A DNA stretch of 36,694 nucleotides, taken from an uncultured Caulobacterales bacterium. Lineage in GTDB: Bacteria; Pseudomonadota; Alphaproteobacteria; Caulobacterales; Maricaulaceae. Below, piece by piece: positions 9,569 through 18,720 of the stretch. The position numbers and the translations under genes were made by a program. The notes beneath the pieces were generated by a model. That model saw nothing but the letters and a program-made list of their open reading frames with translations. It searched no databases and was not told the origin of the DNA. Every line of letters begins with the position of its first letter. Position 1 is the first letter of the stretch. Location: contig CALDTL010000190.1 in the NCBI GenBank assembly GCA_937923965.1, positions 1-36,694 on the forward strand, written 5' to 3'.

Positions 9569-9984
9569 GGTGGCTTATGCGGTTCTTAATTCCCACCCTT
9601 GCTAGCTTGGCTTTTACCGCCTGCGCGACAACGACGCCGACACAAAAGGCGCAAGCCGATATATCCCAATCCAGTATTGAACCCGGGGAATGCGGGCTAT
9701 TTGGGTGGTCGACGGATGACAAGAGAGATTTCATTTTCTTCGCGGATGAAAGGTCGGCCCGTTACAAGGGGGCGGACGGGGCGGTGGATTTAGTGGCTCA
9801 ATCCCCTTTTCCTTCGGTAAAATATCTTGATGCTGCGGGTAATTCTGTGACGCTTAGGCTGGGTCAAGGCGAGGCTATGAACGGCGGTATGCGCTATGCA
9901 GGGGCGAGACTTGTGACGGTCTCGGAGGAGGGGTGGGAAAGATTCCAGCCCGTTGCACTGCTGCAAGGGTGCCATTCCGGGTAA
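9559..9984 (+). CDS. Small putative lipoprotein of the type II secretion operon
   Basis: This 141-aa product has an N-terminal hydrophobic stretch ending in SLAFTAC followed by ATTTPT, which reads as a lipoprotein signal with lipidated Cys (the -3 Phe is not ideal). The mature part is about 115 residues with no recognised domain and a second Cys pair candidate (CGLFGW and the final GCHSG). It overlaps gspN by ten bases if the ATG at 9559 is used; an ATG at 9577 gives a shorter, more usual signal peptide. Operon position suggests a role with the secretin, such as a pilotin or accessory factor, but that is inference from location only. Confidence 0.6.
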   Translation: MALGWLMRFLIPTLASLAFTACATTTPTQKAQADISQSSIEPGECGLFGWSTDDKRDFIFFADERSARYKGADGAVDLVAQSPFPSVKYLDAAGNSVTLRLGQGEAMNGGMRYAGARLVTVSEEGWERFQPVALLQGCHSG

Positions 9985-9993
9985 CGTAAAGCC

Positions 9994-10452
9994 TTACATA
10001 AATTTCTGCGCAAAGAATGTAACAGCGATGCCCGCAGCTAAGAACGGACCAAAGGCGAGGACGAGGTTGCTGCGTTGCTCGGCGGGTCGGGACAGAATAT
10101 AAATCAACCCGGCACTGCTCGCGATGAGAATAATAAAGGGGAGCGCTACCGCTCCGCACCAAGCGCCGCCTGCCGCGAGAAGTTTCGCATCCCCGCGTCC
10201 CAATCCATCGCGTTTGCGAATGAGCCGATAAGCGGTCTCGACGCACCAAAAGATCGCATAGCCTAAGACTGCGCCGAGTATGTAAGGATAGGCGTCGAGC
10301 GAGAGATAAAAATGATAAAGCAGTCCAAGCGCAATTAGCCCTTTGGTGTAGAGATTCGGCAGCCGGTAGGACTGCCAGTCGACATAAGATAGCCGGGCCA
10401 AAATCCCAATGAGGGCGAGGGCTCCTGCCCATTCTATGACCATAGCGCTCAT
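9994..10452 (-). CDS. A24 family prepilin peptidase, short form
   Basis: This 152-aa integral membrane aspartyl protease cleaves leaders of type IV-pilin-like proteins. Both catalytic aspartates are present: Asp25 in LSYVDWQSYRLPN and Asp88 in GLGRGDAKLLAAGG. Four to six hydrophobic helices cover most of the chain. The N-terminal methyltransferase domain of classical GspO/PilD is absent, as in CpaA/TadV-type enzymes. It is convergent with the gspC-D-N operon, ending 10 bases from it, so it probably processes the pseudopilins of that system; a role in Tad/Flp pilus assembly is the main alternative. Confidence 0.85.
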   Translation of the reverse strand: MSAMVIEWAGALALIGILARLSYVDWQSYRLPNLYTKGLIALGLLYHFYLSLDAYPYILGAVLGYAIFWCVETAYRLIRKRDGLGRGDAKLLAAGGAWCGAVALPFIILIASSAGLIYILSRPAEQRSNLVLAFGPFLAAGIAVTFFAQKFM

Positions 10453-10557
10453 ATGGCTCGCCTAACCTGTCGCGGGCCTGACGTAAAATGGATTTACCCC
10501 CGCGCCAACAAAGTCTAGGCGAGGCGGGCCGTTAGCATAATTCCTCAGGGCGACATT

Positions 10558-11907
10558 ATGAGCCAGACTGACCCTCAGCTTGAAGACGAAACCCCCATCC
10601 AGGACGCGCTCGCCTTGGAGGATGATGGCGCTTTGCTTGATACAATTGCGCGGCTCCATCCGGCTGACGTGTCCGACGAGCTTGAGCAGCTGTCATCAGA
10701 GCAGCGCGAAGATATTATCGCGCGTGCGCCGAATGTCATTTCAGGCGATGTATTGGCGGAACTGGAAGATGATATCGTTGAAGATATCCTCCCGCTCTTG
10801 GATGCAGGCGTCATCGCGACCGCCTTGTCCGACATGGAAAATGATGATGCGACGCAGATCCTCGAAGAGATGGAGGCGGCCCAGCGCGAAGATGTCTTGG
10901 ACGCCGTTACGCCGCTTGAGCGCCAAGCTTACGAGGAAAGCCTGGCCTTTGACGATGAGACGATTGGCCGTCTTATGCAGCGCGAATTTGTGGCCGCCCC
11001 CGAATTTTGGACGGTCGGCGATGCGATTGACCACATGCGGGAGACGGGCGAGGATTTGCCGGAGCTCTTTTTCAATGTCTATGTGATTGATACAGCCTTT
11101 AAGCCAATCGGCTATGTGCCGGTGAGTCAGCTCATGCGCGCGGATCGGGGTAAACAGCTATCTGACTTGATGGTCGCAACGCTCATCCCGGTGGGACAAG
11201 ACGATGACCAAGAAGACGCGGCCTATCTTTTTGAGAAATATAACCTCATTTCCGCACCCGTGGTGAATGATCAAGGCCGCCTTGTCGGAATGATGACCGT
11301 CGATGACATCATCGAGATTATCCAAGATGAGAACAAAGAAGATATTTTGGCGCTTGCGGGCGTTACAGATGCGGGTCTTGCCGATACTGCTCTCGAAACG
11401 GTCAAAGCCCGCGCGCCTTGGCTCTTTATCAACTTGATAACAGCGGTTCTCGCGAGCCTTGTTATCGCGCAATTTGATTATGCGATTACAGAAATCGTGG
11501 CGCTTGCCGTGTTAATGCCAATCGTCGCGAGTATGGGCGGTAATGCGGGCACGCAAGCACTCACCGTTGCCGTCAGAGCCTTGGCCGAGCGGGAGCTCAC
11601 ATCTCAATCCGCGTGGCGGGCGATTCGCCGGGAAGCCGCGGCAGCGTTTATCATTGGTCTCACTTTTGCGATTGTTCTCGCGCTCATTGTCTTCATCTGG
11701 TTCGGAGAGATACAGTTGGCGTTGGTGGCTTTCATCGCCATGATTGTAAATCATGTTTTCGCTGGTTTGGCAGGGATCGCCGTGCCTCTGGGTTTGAAAC
11801 GCGCGGGCGCTGATCCGGCTGTGAGCTCTTCGGTGTTTGTCACCACTGTTACCGATGTCGTCGGTTTTTTTGCCTTTTTGGGAACGGCTGTCCTTATTCT
11901 CCTTTAA
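10558..11907 (+). CDS. mgtE: MgtE-type magnesium transporter/channel
   Basis: This 449-aa protein has the full MgtE layout. An acidic N domain (about 15-125) is built of short helical repeats such as LHPADVSDELEQLS and ALSDMENDDATQILEEM. A CBS pair (about 140-265) contains YVPVSQLM and VGMMTVDDIIEII. A five-helix pore domain (about 285-449) contains MPIVASMGGNAGTQ and TTVTDVVGFF with the pore Asp. The cytosolic domains sense Mg2+ and gate the pore. The start has CAGGGCG ahead. It is divergent from the prepilin peptidase across a 105-base gap that should contain both promoters. Confidence 0.95.
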   Translation: MSQTDPQLEDETPIQDALALEDDGALLDTIARLHPADVSDELEQLSSEQREDIIARAPNVISGDVLAELEDDIVEDILPLLDAGVIATALSDMENDDATQILEEMEAAQREDVLDAVTPLERQAYEESLAFDDETIGRLMQREFVAAPEFWTVGDAIDHMRETGEDLPELFFNVYVIDTAFKPIGYVPVSQLMRADRGKQLSDLMVATLIPVGQDDDQEDAAYLFEKYNLISAPVVNDQGRLVGMMTVDDIIEIIQDENKEDILALAGVTDAGLADTALETVKARAPWLFINLITAVLASLVIAQFDYAITEIVALAVLMPIVASMGGNAGTQALTVAVRALAERELTSQSAWRAIRREAAAAFIIGLTFAIVLALIVFIWFGEIQLALVAFIAMIVNHVFAGLAGIAVPLGLKRAGADPAVSSSVFVTTVTDVVGFFAFLGTAVLILL

Positions 11908-11987
11908 GGTGAATGCGGCCTAACATTTGCAACGCCCCTGCCAGAGCAACCGGGCCATCGCCCGAATTGTATTGATTTGGGACGCTT

Positions 11988-13481
11988 ATGAGCCAGAACC
12001 TTACCATTTCAGAGACGGGCCTGAGGTTGATTAAGGCGTTTGAAGGCTATCGGCCTGTCGACCGTGAGCTCATTACAGGTCAGCGCATTGTTGGACATGG
12101 TCACCGGCTTTACTCCGAAGACGCGGTCACGATGAATAAGGGTGAGGCCGAGGCGACCTTGCGGGCTGATTTGGCGCCTTTTGAAGATATGATAAATACC
12201 GAGGTCCACGCGCCCATGTCTCAAAGTCAGTTTGATGCACTGTGTTCCTTCGCCTTTAACATTGGCCCAAAGGCCTTCTTGCAGAGCGACACATTGCGAG
12301 CGTTGAATAATGGACGTCCGCTGGATGCGGCGAATGGGCTCGATATCTGGCGGAAATCGGAAATCGATGGGAAAGTTTATGTTGTTGACGCGCTGATGCG
12401 CCGCCGGACCGCCGAAAAAGCGCTCTTCTTACGTACGAAACGTGATGTGCCTGCGGGCAGGGAAGACTTACCGCCGGTTCAAGATACAACGATTATTGGC
12501 TTGTCGACCGAAGACGCCCTCCCTGTTTTTACAGAAAATGATTCAAATGGTATCGTTGCAACGGCCCCTTATGATGCGGCTGATACGCCTCACCGCCGCA
12601 TAGAAGACGGCCCTGCCGGAGCGCTGCAACTATCTGAGCGGGACGTCATGGAAACTGAAAATACTCCAGACGAGTCAACTGTTTTGGATTTTCAAACAAA
12701 TGATGACGCCGCGCTTGATGACCAGCCACTCGAGCCCTTGGATTTAGACTTGGATCTTGACCTCGATCTAGGCCTTGATCTTGGCTCTAAAGATACGAAA
12801 TTAGACATAGAGCTTCTCGACGTGCCTGAAGAACGCCCAATGCCGACCTCGCCTATTGCTGCCGCTGCGACGGATATTGTCGCCAGACTGGACGCTTTGA
12901 TCGATGGCGCTGTGTTCCGTAATGGAGATAGAGATACGGATTGGCCCGAAAGCCTTGTGACGGCGAATGGCGATACTGAAGACAATTATTTCGTCACCGA
13001 TCCCGCTGAAACAGCTGAATTGGATGACCAAGAAAATATCATTGATTTGAAATCGCGTGTCTCCCGAGACACGGATGCAACACGTGCATCCGTAAATGAG
13101 GTTGAAACCAAAGCGCCGGCAAAGACCGTTGCGCTGCAAGAGACCACGCCGCAGCAAGAAACCAAGCCAGTCAAGGTTATTGATGAATTGGCACAAGATG
13201 ATGCGTATAAAATCCGAACGGACTCGGCTGCAAAATATATTGAAACGACAGAACCCCTTAAACATCACTCAGTTGAACCGCGGCAAGGCGGCACAGGGGT
13301 TTGGATTCTCGTTGTGCTTGGCTTCTTACTCGTCGGTCTCGCTGGCGGGGCGATGATGAGAGACTCTCAGGCCATTTTGGGGGACTGGGGACCGATTATC
13401 TCATTTTCCGGATTTGTCATTGGTGTGGGTCTCATCTTAGCGGGTATTTACGCGGCGTTAAGGATGAACCGAGGCGATTAG
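11988..13481 (+). CDS. spmX: SpmX-like polarity protein: GH24 muramidase domain, acidic linker, two C-terminal membrane helices
   Basis: This 497-aa protein has an N-terminal GH24 lysozyme-like domain (about 5-150) with LIKAFEGYRP (Glu19), VGHGHRLY, MSQSQFDALCSFAFNIG and LMRRRTAEKALFL. A long acidic, low-complexity linker follows (about 155-430) with an LD run near residues 250-262. Two closely spaced membrane helices (about 438-457 and 467-492) finish the protein. There is no signal peptide. This is the exact plan of Caulobacter SpmX, which recruits the kinase DivJ to the stalked pole and whose muramidase domain serves as an oligomerising localisation module. The catalytic region EGYRPVDRELITGQ departs from the active GH24 pattern, so hydrolysis is doubtful. 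A phage endolysin is unlikely because no phage genes are present and the tail is anchored. Confidence 0.85.
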   Translation: MSQNLTISETGLRLIKAFEGYRPVDRELITGQRIVGHGHRLYSEDAVTMNKGEAEATLRADLAPFEDMINTEVHAPMSQSQFDALCSFAFNIGPKAFLQSDTLRALNNGRPLDAANGLDIWRKSEIDGKVYVVDALMRRRTAEKALFLRTKRDVPAGREDLPPVQDTTIIGLSTEDALPVFTENDSNGIVATAPYDAADTPHRRIEDGPAGALQLSERDVMETENTPDESTVLDFQTNDDAALDDQPLEPLDLDLDLDLDLGLDLGSKDTKLDIELLDVPEERPMPTSPIAAAATDIVARLDALIDGAVFRNGDRDTDWPESLVTANGDTEDNYFVTDPAETAELDDQENIIDLKSRVSRDTDATRASVNEVETKAPAKTVALQETTPQQETKPVKVIDELAQDDAYKIRTDSAAKYIETTEPLKHHSVEPRQGGTGVWILVVLGFLLVGLAGGAMMRDSQAILGDWGPIISFSGFVIGVGLILAGIYAALRMNRGD

Positions 13482-13526
13482 CTCTGAAGAAAGACTATTT
13501 CAATATTTTGCGTGTAATTGGTAACC

Positions 13527-14540
13527 ATGTTGAATGAAAATACCAATGAATCAGTTGAGTCCTCTAGAGAAGCGGTCCCGAACTCTGGGATCGGCGCTGC
13601 GCCGTCAAAGATGTTACGGAATTGGACAGACGCTAAAACACAAGCTTTCCAAAAAGAGATTATGAGCTTTGAGCATAATCTTGGTGCCACAGGATTATTT
13701 ACGGACGAGGCTCTCATCAACCTTCTGGAACGCCATCCGCTGGATAAGCTGGATGTGTGCACAATGGGGGCGGCTGACCATCCTGAATACCCGAACAAGT
13801 TTCGAACTGGCGACTCACGCGGCGTGTCGGCCAAGGCATTATTGGATGCGGTAAAAGCGGGACGTATCTGGCTGAATCTACGCCAAGCGATGAATATTCA
13901 TGACGATTACAAGCGCGTTTTGGATGCTATGTATGGTGAACTCGCAGAGGAAACGGGCAATAAAGCCTTTAATCCAAAGGGCGGGATTTTAATCTCTTCT
14001 CCGGTTGCGCGTGTGCCTTATCATTTTGATAAGACGGAGACGATTTTGTGGCATGTACGCGGTAAAAAACGAATTTACATTTATCCTTTAGAACAAAAAT
14101 TTATTTCTGACAGTGATTATGAAAAGGTTTTGACCGACGCGTTAAATGATGATTTGCCTTATGACTCCTCTTTTGACGCGGACGCAAAGATTATCGATTT
14201 AGCGGAAGATACGGCTTTGCTATGGCCGCTTAATTCTCCTCATAGAGTTGATAATCAGAGTTTTTGCGTGTCGGTCACAACTGAATATTCCACTCGTCAA
14301 TCGGGTATGAAAAATGCAGCCATGTTGACGAATGCAACCTTGCGCGCGAGGATGGGGTTGAACCCATCCTACAGCGATGATGGACATATGACACGTCACG
14401 TTAAATCTATTTTAGGCCGCGCTATTAGTAAGGTCTCTCTGGCGCCTAAAATAGTAAAGCCTGATATGGTCACGTTTAAAATTGATCAGGACGCTGAAGA
14501 TTTTCTCGTGGATGTGGAACCTTTTCAGCGTAACTTCTAG
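13527..14540 (+). CDS. JmjC/cupin-like 2-oxoglutarate oxygenase-fold protein
   Basis: This 337-aa soluble protein has a cupin/JmjC-type core. The metal-site motif HxD is seen as PYHFDKTETILWHVRG (His166, Asp168), followed by the strand KKRIYIYPL. A distal His is in WPLNSPHRVDN (His239), so the Fe(II) triad looks complete. Bacterial proteins of this type are often labelled cupin-like or JmjC and include protein hydroxylases, but the substrate here is unknown. The ATG at 13527 was chosen over an in-frame TTG at 13518. It follows the spmX-like gene by 45 bases in the same direction, so co-transcription is possible. Confidence 0.7.
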   Translation: MLNENTNESVESSREAVPNSGIGAAPSKMLRNWTDAKTQAFQKEIMSFEHNLGATGLFTDEALINLLERHPLDKLDVCTMGAADHPEYPNKFRTGDSRGVSAKALLDAVKAGRIWLNLRQAMNIHDDYKRVLDAMYGELAEETGNKAFNPKGGILISSPVARVPYHFDKTETILWHVRGKKRIYIYPLEQKFISDSDYEKVLTDALNDDLPYDSSFDADAKIIDLAEDTALLWPLNSPHRVDNQSFCVSVTTEYSTRQSGMKNAAMLTNATLRARMGLNPSYSDDGHMTRHVKSILGRAISKVSLAPKIVKPDMVTFKIDQDAEDFLVDVEPFQRNF

Positions 14541-14573
14541 TCATACGTGCCGCGTCGTCCTAAATGGACGGCC

Positions 14574-15005
14574 ATGACGGTTCACCTTCAGAAATTATCA
14601 GTTGGATCAGAGTCCATACAGACTTTGGCGGATTGGCAAGAACATGTCGTGACGCGGCGACAGCGAAAAGGCCTCTCAGCTCATCATGTTCATGTCACGC
14701 GTATGTTCCCGAAACGCCGCGAAGAAATTTTAGATGGCGGCTCAATTTATTGGGTCATCAAGGGGAATATTCTCTGCCGCAACGCTATTGTTGGGTTAGA
14801 GGAGACAACGAAAAATGGACATCGCGCGTGCGCGATAATGATGGACCCAAATTTAATTCCGGTCATGCCAAAGCCTCGGCGCGCTTTTCAAGGATGGCGA
14901 TATCTTCAGGCAGGAGATGAGCCGGCGGACCTTACTGGCACGGAAGCCGGGGTCGATTTACCGGTTGCCCTGCGCGCTAAGCTCATCGAAATTGGGGCGT
15001 GGTAG
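14574..15005 (+). CDS. DUF1489 family protein
   Basis: This 143-aa protein belongs to a conserved alphaproteobacterial family of unknown function (DUF1489). Typical strings are VHLQKLSVGSES, HVTRMFPKRREEILDGGS, IYWVIKGNILCRN and PRRAFQGWRYL, with the usual length. The ATG at 14574 gives the normal N-terminus MTVHLQKL; a GTG at 14547 would add nine residues not typical of the family. It lies 33 bases after the JmjC-like gene and is followed by a strong intrinsic terminator, so it ends the mgtE-side transcription block. Confidence 0.9.
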   Translation: MTVHLQKLSVGSESIQTLADWQEHVVTRRQRKGLSAHHVHVTRMFPKRREEILDGGSIYWVIKGNILCRNAIVGLEETTKNGHRACAIMMDPNLIPVMPKPRRAFQGWRYLQAGDEPADLTGTEAGVDLPVALRAKLIEIGAW

Positions 15006-15015
15006 GTCAAAAAAA

Positions 15016-15040
15016 AAGCCCCGGAAAATATCCGGGGCTT
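15016..15040. terminator. Bidirectional intrinsic terminator
   Basis: A ten-base perfect stem AAGCCCCGGA / TCCGGGGCTT with a five-base AAATA loop is preceded by an A run and followed by T-rich sequence. It sits between the converging DUF1489 gene and the TonB-dependent receptor gene and can serve both. Confidence 0.85.
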
Positions 15041-15064
15041 TCGTATTTGTAAGAGCAATCCGAT

Positions 15065-17848
15065 TTAGAAATCGACGCGGACTTTCGCGTAATATTGACC
15101 GCCATTGAATCCAGTTGGCGCGGCTTCTGGATAAAGTTGCCCTAAGCCACCTGCACCCGGGTTTTCGTCCGGATAGTTATCAAAGATATTGTTGCCGCCA
15201 ATTGCGATTTCAATGCCGTCTCTAACTTCCGCTGCGATTTCCGCATCGATCAAAACTTCTGGGCTAATGTCATCAACACCGTTTCCTGTATCATCCCAAC
15301 CACCAAAATAGTTTGCACGTAAGAGACCCCGGAACATACCTTGTCTATGTGTCCAAGTCGCATTGCCTTTGATGTTCGGCAGGAGGTCTTCCAATGACTG
15401 CACCCGTCCATCCGAAATAGGGTTGATGTCACCCACATTCGTAACTTTCGTGTCCGTATAATTGGCTGCGACTGAGACGGTTGAGTCTCCGCCAGCTAAA
15501 GCAAATGGATAGCGCGCGACAACATCAACGCCGCGAGAGCGTGTGTCGAAGCTGTTTGAGAAGAAGCGGAACTGCGATAGATCGTCAAGGCTCAAGAAGT
15601 CTGAACGCGTAATTGTTCCGTTTCCAGATAGCGTATCTAAAGCCTGGCTAACGGAGTTATAGCCTGCAACGGCCACATCTGTATCGGTATTTTGACCGCC
15701 AGCAAAACGAAGCGCTGAGAGGAAGTCAACATTGGCGCCCAATGCGATGCGGTCGTCCACATCGATTTGGAAGGCATCAACCGTGACGCTTAATCCTTCA
15801 TAGTTGAAGGCGACACCGGCTGAGAAGTTTGTTGCATCTTCAGGTCCTAATGTCGGGCGGCCGCCTGCCGTGGCTTCGATGAAATCTGCGGCCAGTTGAC
15901 CTGCAGCTGTGCTGAGCGGCAAAGTGCCTTGATCAATCAAGTTACCGTTCACGTTTTGCGTTGTCACATTGGTGATGTTCGCTTGGCCAGCCGTTGGTGC
16001 ATGAAACCCTGTTGAATGGGTTGCCCGCAGGGACACATTGTCATTCAACTTGTAAAGACCTGCGACTTTATAGTCGAAGGTATTCCCAAATTCAGAGAAG
16101 TCTTCATAACGCACCGCGCCTTGTAGTGTCAGTTGGTCCGTCACTTCAGCTTCAAGGTCGACATAAGCACCGATTGAGTCTTGTGAATTAGAAGAGCTAT
16201 TCGGGAAACCGCCAAACCCATTAGAGCTGGAGGAGAAACCTTGATCGGCAAGAGGACCAAGTGCGAAGGACGCTTCATCACCTGCGAAGAGGTCGAATTG
16301 TTCTTTGCGATATTCTGCACCGAAGGCGACAGAAAGATCTGAGGCTAAGCCAGCGTCAACGAGATAGCCGAAATCAGCGTTTACCGTTGTTTCGATCTGC
16401 TCTTGACCACCCGGCGTGAAGTCACGCGGGGTGTTTGGCCCAAGTGAAGCATTGACGGTATTATTGATGAAAAATTCCACCCGAGACGCGCCATGTGTGA
16501 CGGACAGGTCATAAGTTAACCCTGTGCCAAGGTCGACTTCACCGCGAAGTCCAGCTGTGAGGCCGAAGTCACGCAAATCACCGCCGAAGCGAGGCACGAA
16601 ACCGCCTGGGATTGTTTCTGTAAAGGCGAAACAATTTGCATCAGCTGCGATATCAGCAAAGATACCAGCATCTTGGATGACGCCATTTGTTCCCGTGAGT
16701 GGAACACCGTCAATACACGTGTCGCCGCCGTCAAGATCACCTACGCGAACGGAGGCGCTTGGGTCGGCAACAACCGCATTTGTGCGGCGATCACGGAAGA
16801 AATCGTCAGTTGTATCGTCTGGCGTTCCATTATCATCTGTAATCAAGCTGTTACCCGTCGTAGGGTTAACTTGAGGTCCGGCATAAACGCCGCCGCGGTT
16901 CGTTGGATTACGATAGAAGAAGCCGCCAGTCGTCGTGCGTGAGGCATAGGTGCCCGTTGCGTAAGCTTCTGTGTTATCGCCAATTTCCAAACCCGTATTG
17001 AAAAGAAGTTTCAAATCATCATCAACGTCTGGCTGACCCCAATATTGTGGAACTTGACCAGTATATGTGTTGATTGTTTCGAAGTCACCAGCAGCGAGGT
17101 TGCCCGCTGCGATAAGGCCTAGGACGTCATCACGAACAACTGAGCGGACTGTTCCCCGCGTCTCGCCATACTCACCCGTCACGTTGAAGAAACCTTGGTC
17201 ACCGAGAGCGAAGCCAAAATTGGCACCAATTCGGTAGTTCTCGCCGTCGCCGTCATAAGTTGTACCCGCTTTGGCCTCAATTGTGCCGCCGGTCGTGTCA
17301 TCTTTCAAAACAAAGTTGATAACGCCCGCAATCGCGTCCGAACCATATTGTGAGGATGCGCCGTCGCGTAGGACTTCGACTTGCTTTAGCGCTAAAGAGG
17401 GAATGGACGAGACGTCAACACCCTGCGCGCCATCAGCGATCCCGCCGCCGAGGAAGGCAATCACGGCGCCGCGATGACGACGCTTACCATTGACGAGAAC
17501 CAATGTGTTATCTGGGGACAACCCGCGCAGGTTTGCCGGACGAACAATTGATGCGGCGTCTGAAATTGGCTGCGTATTGACGTTGTAAGACGGAACAGCT
17601 GTGCGAAGGAGATCCTGCACATCATCGGCTGCATTCGATGTAAATTCGACACCAGAAATGACGTCAACTGGGGCAGGCGTATCAGCCGCAGACCGCTGAG
17701 CGCGGCGCGTGCCTGTTGTAATAACAATGTCCTGAGCAGAATTTACGGTTGTGTCGCTAATCTGAGCCTGTGCAGAGACAGGGAAAGCGGCAAGCATGAG
17801 GGTCGACGCGGACAGCGCGAGCCATGATTTGTGGGCGAGTTTTTGCAT
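15065..17848 (-). CDS. TonB-dependent outer-membrane receptor
   Basis: This 927-aa protein has a signal peptide of about 28 residues ending VSAQA, then a plug domain (about 45-170). The plug contains the TonB-box-like IVITTGTRR, LRGLSPDNTLVLVNGKRRH, and the hallmark QVEVLRDGASSQYGSDAIAGV. A long 22-strand barrel region follows, ending in aromatic YYAKVRVDF as expected for BAM recognition. It imports a substrate across the outer membrane using TonB energy. The substrate cannot be told: no siderophore or sugar-use genes are adjacent. Ribosome site AGGA is seven bases before the start. Four cysteines in one loop region (DTCIDGVPL, ADANCFAF) suggest a disulfide-held extracellular loop. Confidence 0.93.
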   Translation of the reverse strand: MQKLAHKSWLALSASTLMLAAFPVSAQAQISDTTVNSAQDIVITTGTRRAQRSAADTPAPVDVISGVEFTSNAADDVQDLLRTAVPSYNVNTQPISDAASIVRPANLRGLSPDNTLVLVNGKRRHRGAVIAFLGGGIADGAQGVDVSSIPSLALKQVEVLRDGASSQYGSDAIAGVINFVLKDDTTGGTIEAKAGTTYDGDGENYRIGANFGFALGDQGFFNVTGEYGETRGTVRSVVRDDVLGLIAAGNLAAGDFETINTYTGQVPQYWGQPDVDDDLKLLFNTGLEIGDNTEAYATGTYASRTTTGGFFYRNPTNRGGVYAGPQVNPTTGNSLITDDNGTPDDTTDDFFRDRRTNAVVADPSASVRVGDLDGGDTCIDGVPLTGTNGVIQDAGIFADIAADANCFAFTETIPGGFVPRFGGDLRDFGLTAGLRGEVDLGTGLTYDLSVTHGASRVEFFINNTVNASLGPNTPRDFTPGGQEQIETTVNADFGYLVDAGLASDLSVAFGAEYRKEQFDLFAGDEASFALGPLADQGFSSSSNGFGGFPNSSSNSQDSIGAYVDLEAEVTDQLTLQGAVRYEDFSEFGNTFDYKVAGLYKLNDNVSLRATHSTGFHAPTAGQANITNVTTQNVNGNLIDQGTLPLSTAAGQLAADFIEATAGGRPTLGPEDATNFSAGVAFNYEGLSVTVDAFQIDVDDRIALGANVDFLSALRFAGGQNTDTDVAVAGYNSVSQALDTLSGNGTITRSDFLSLDDLSQFRFFSNSFDTRSRGVDVVARYPFALAGGDSTVSVAANYTDTKVTNVGDINPISDGRVQSLEDLLPNIKGNATWTHRQGMFRGLLRANYFGGWDDTGNGVDDISPEVLIDAEIAAEVRDGIEIAIGGNNIFDNYPDENPGAGGLGQLYPEAAPTGFNGGQYYAKVRVDF

Positions 17849-18082
17849 GTGGAGTTCCTAAAAAGTTTCCGGAGACATCTGGCTCGAGGGCCATATTCTG
17901 TCATGGGATGCGCTTATCGGCTAAACAGCGGCAAACAACTGTGATTCTGAGAGTCGCCGTTGATTTCTGATATTCTGTGACTTTTTTGTGACATTAAGTG
18001 AATGCTATTGGCTCGATTCCTAGATTTTTATGCGTAATGGAGTCGATAATGATGCAATTTTGTTCCTTTGAGCGAGAGCCAT

Positions 18083-18604
18083 ATGAATTTGAAAATCGCC
18101 GAAATCTCTGACATCCCTCAAATTCAGCAGCTTATGTCCCGCGCCATTTCCGAGCTTCAGCGCGATTTTTTGACGCCCGAGCAGATCGAAGCCTCGCGCG
18201 GGGGTATGGGACTCGATAGTCAACTCATTGCAGATGGCACTTATTTTTGCGTCTGGATAGACGAGGCTCTTGCTGGATGCGGTGGGTGGTCTTTTAGGGC
18301 CACGCTTTATGGCGGTAATCACTCTGCTGATCGCAATGCCGCTCGGCTCGATCCGGCCTTAGACGATGCCCGAATCAGGGCTATGTATACGCATCCTGAT
18401 TTCACGCGGCGCGGTGTGGCGAGACTGATCCTCGAACACTCAGAAAAGGCTGCCAAATCGGCTGGGTTTTCGGCTTTGGAAATGGCCGCAACTTTGGCCG
18501 GGGAGCCATTTTACCTACGCTACGGCTATAAAGTCATTCGGCGGTGGGAAGATAGGACCGGACCGGTTGGTTTCCCTTTGATCACAATGAGGAAATCTAT
18601 CTGA
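18083..18604 (+). CDS. GNAT family N-acetyltransferase
   Basis: This 173-aa protein has a standard GNAT fold: an N-terminal NLKIAEISDIPQIQQLM, a central AMYTHPDFTRRGVARLIL (acetyl-CoA pyrophosphate-binding R/Q-x-x-G-x-A/G loop), and a C-terminal EPFYLRYGYKV beta-bulge segment. It acetylates an amine of unknown identity in the cytoplasm. The ATG at 18083 with GAGAG ahead is preferred to a TTG at 18068. It is divergent from the TonB-dependent receptor; the 234-base gap between them holds both promoters, but no convincing operator was recognised. Confidence 0.88.
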   Translation: MNLKIAEISDIPQIQQLMSRAISELQRDFLTPEQIEASRGGMGLDSQLIADGTYFCVWIDEALAGCGGWSFRATLYGGNHSADRNAARLDPALDDARIRAMYTHPDFTRRGVARLILEHSEKAAKSAGFSALEMAATLAGEPFYLRYGYKVIRRWEDRTGPVGFPLITMRKSI

Positions 18605-18720
18605 TATATTGAAAATGACATGACCGCCCTGTGTAAACGAGGTGGCCTCATCACCCAAATTCAGAGAAAATTAAGGGCGTTTACCCTATTTTGCTCCTTC
18701 GTCAGATGGACAGGGATGTA

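Noticed and set aside
11988-12450. Phage endolysin or prophage remnant suggested by the GH24 domain
   Set aside because: No other phage gene is nearby, and the acidic linker and two C-terminal membrane helices match SpmX.
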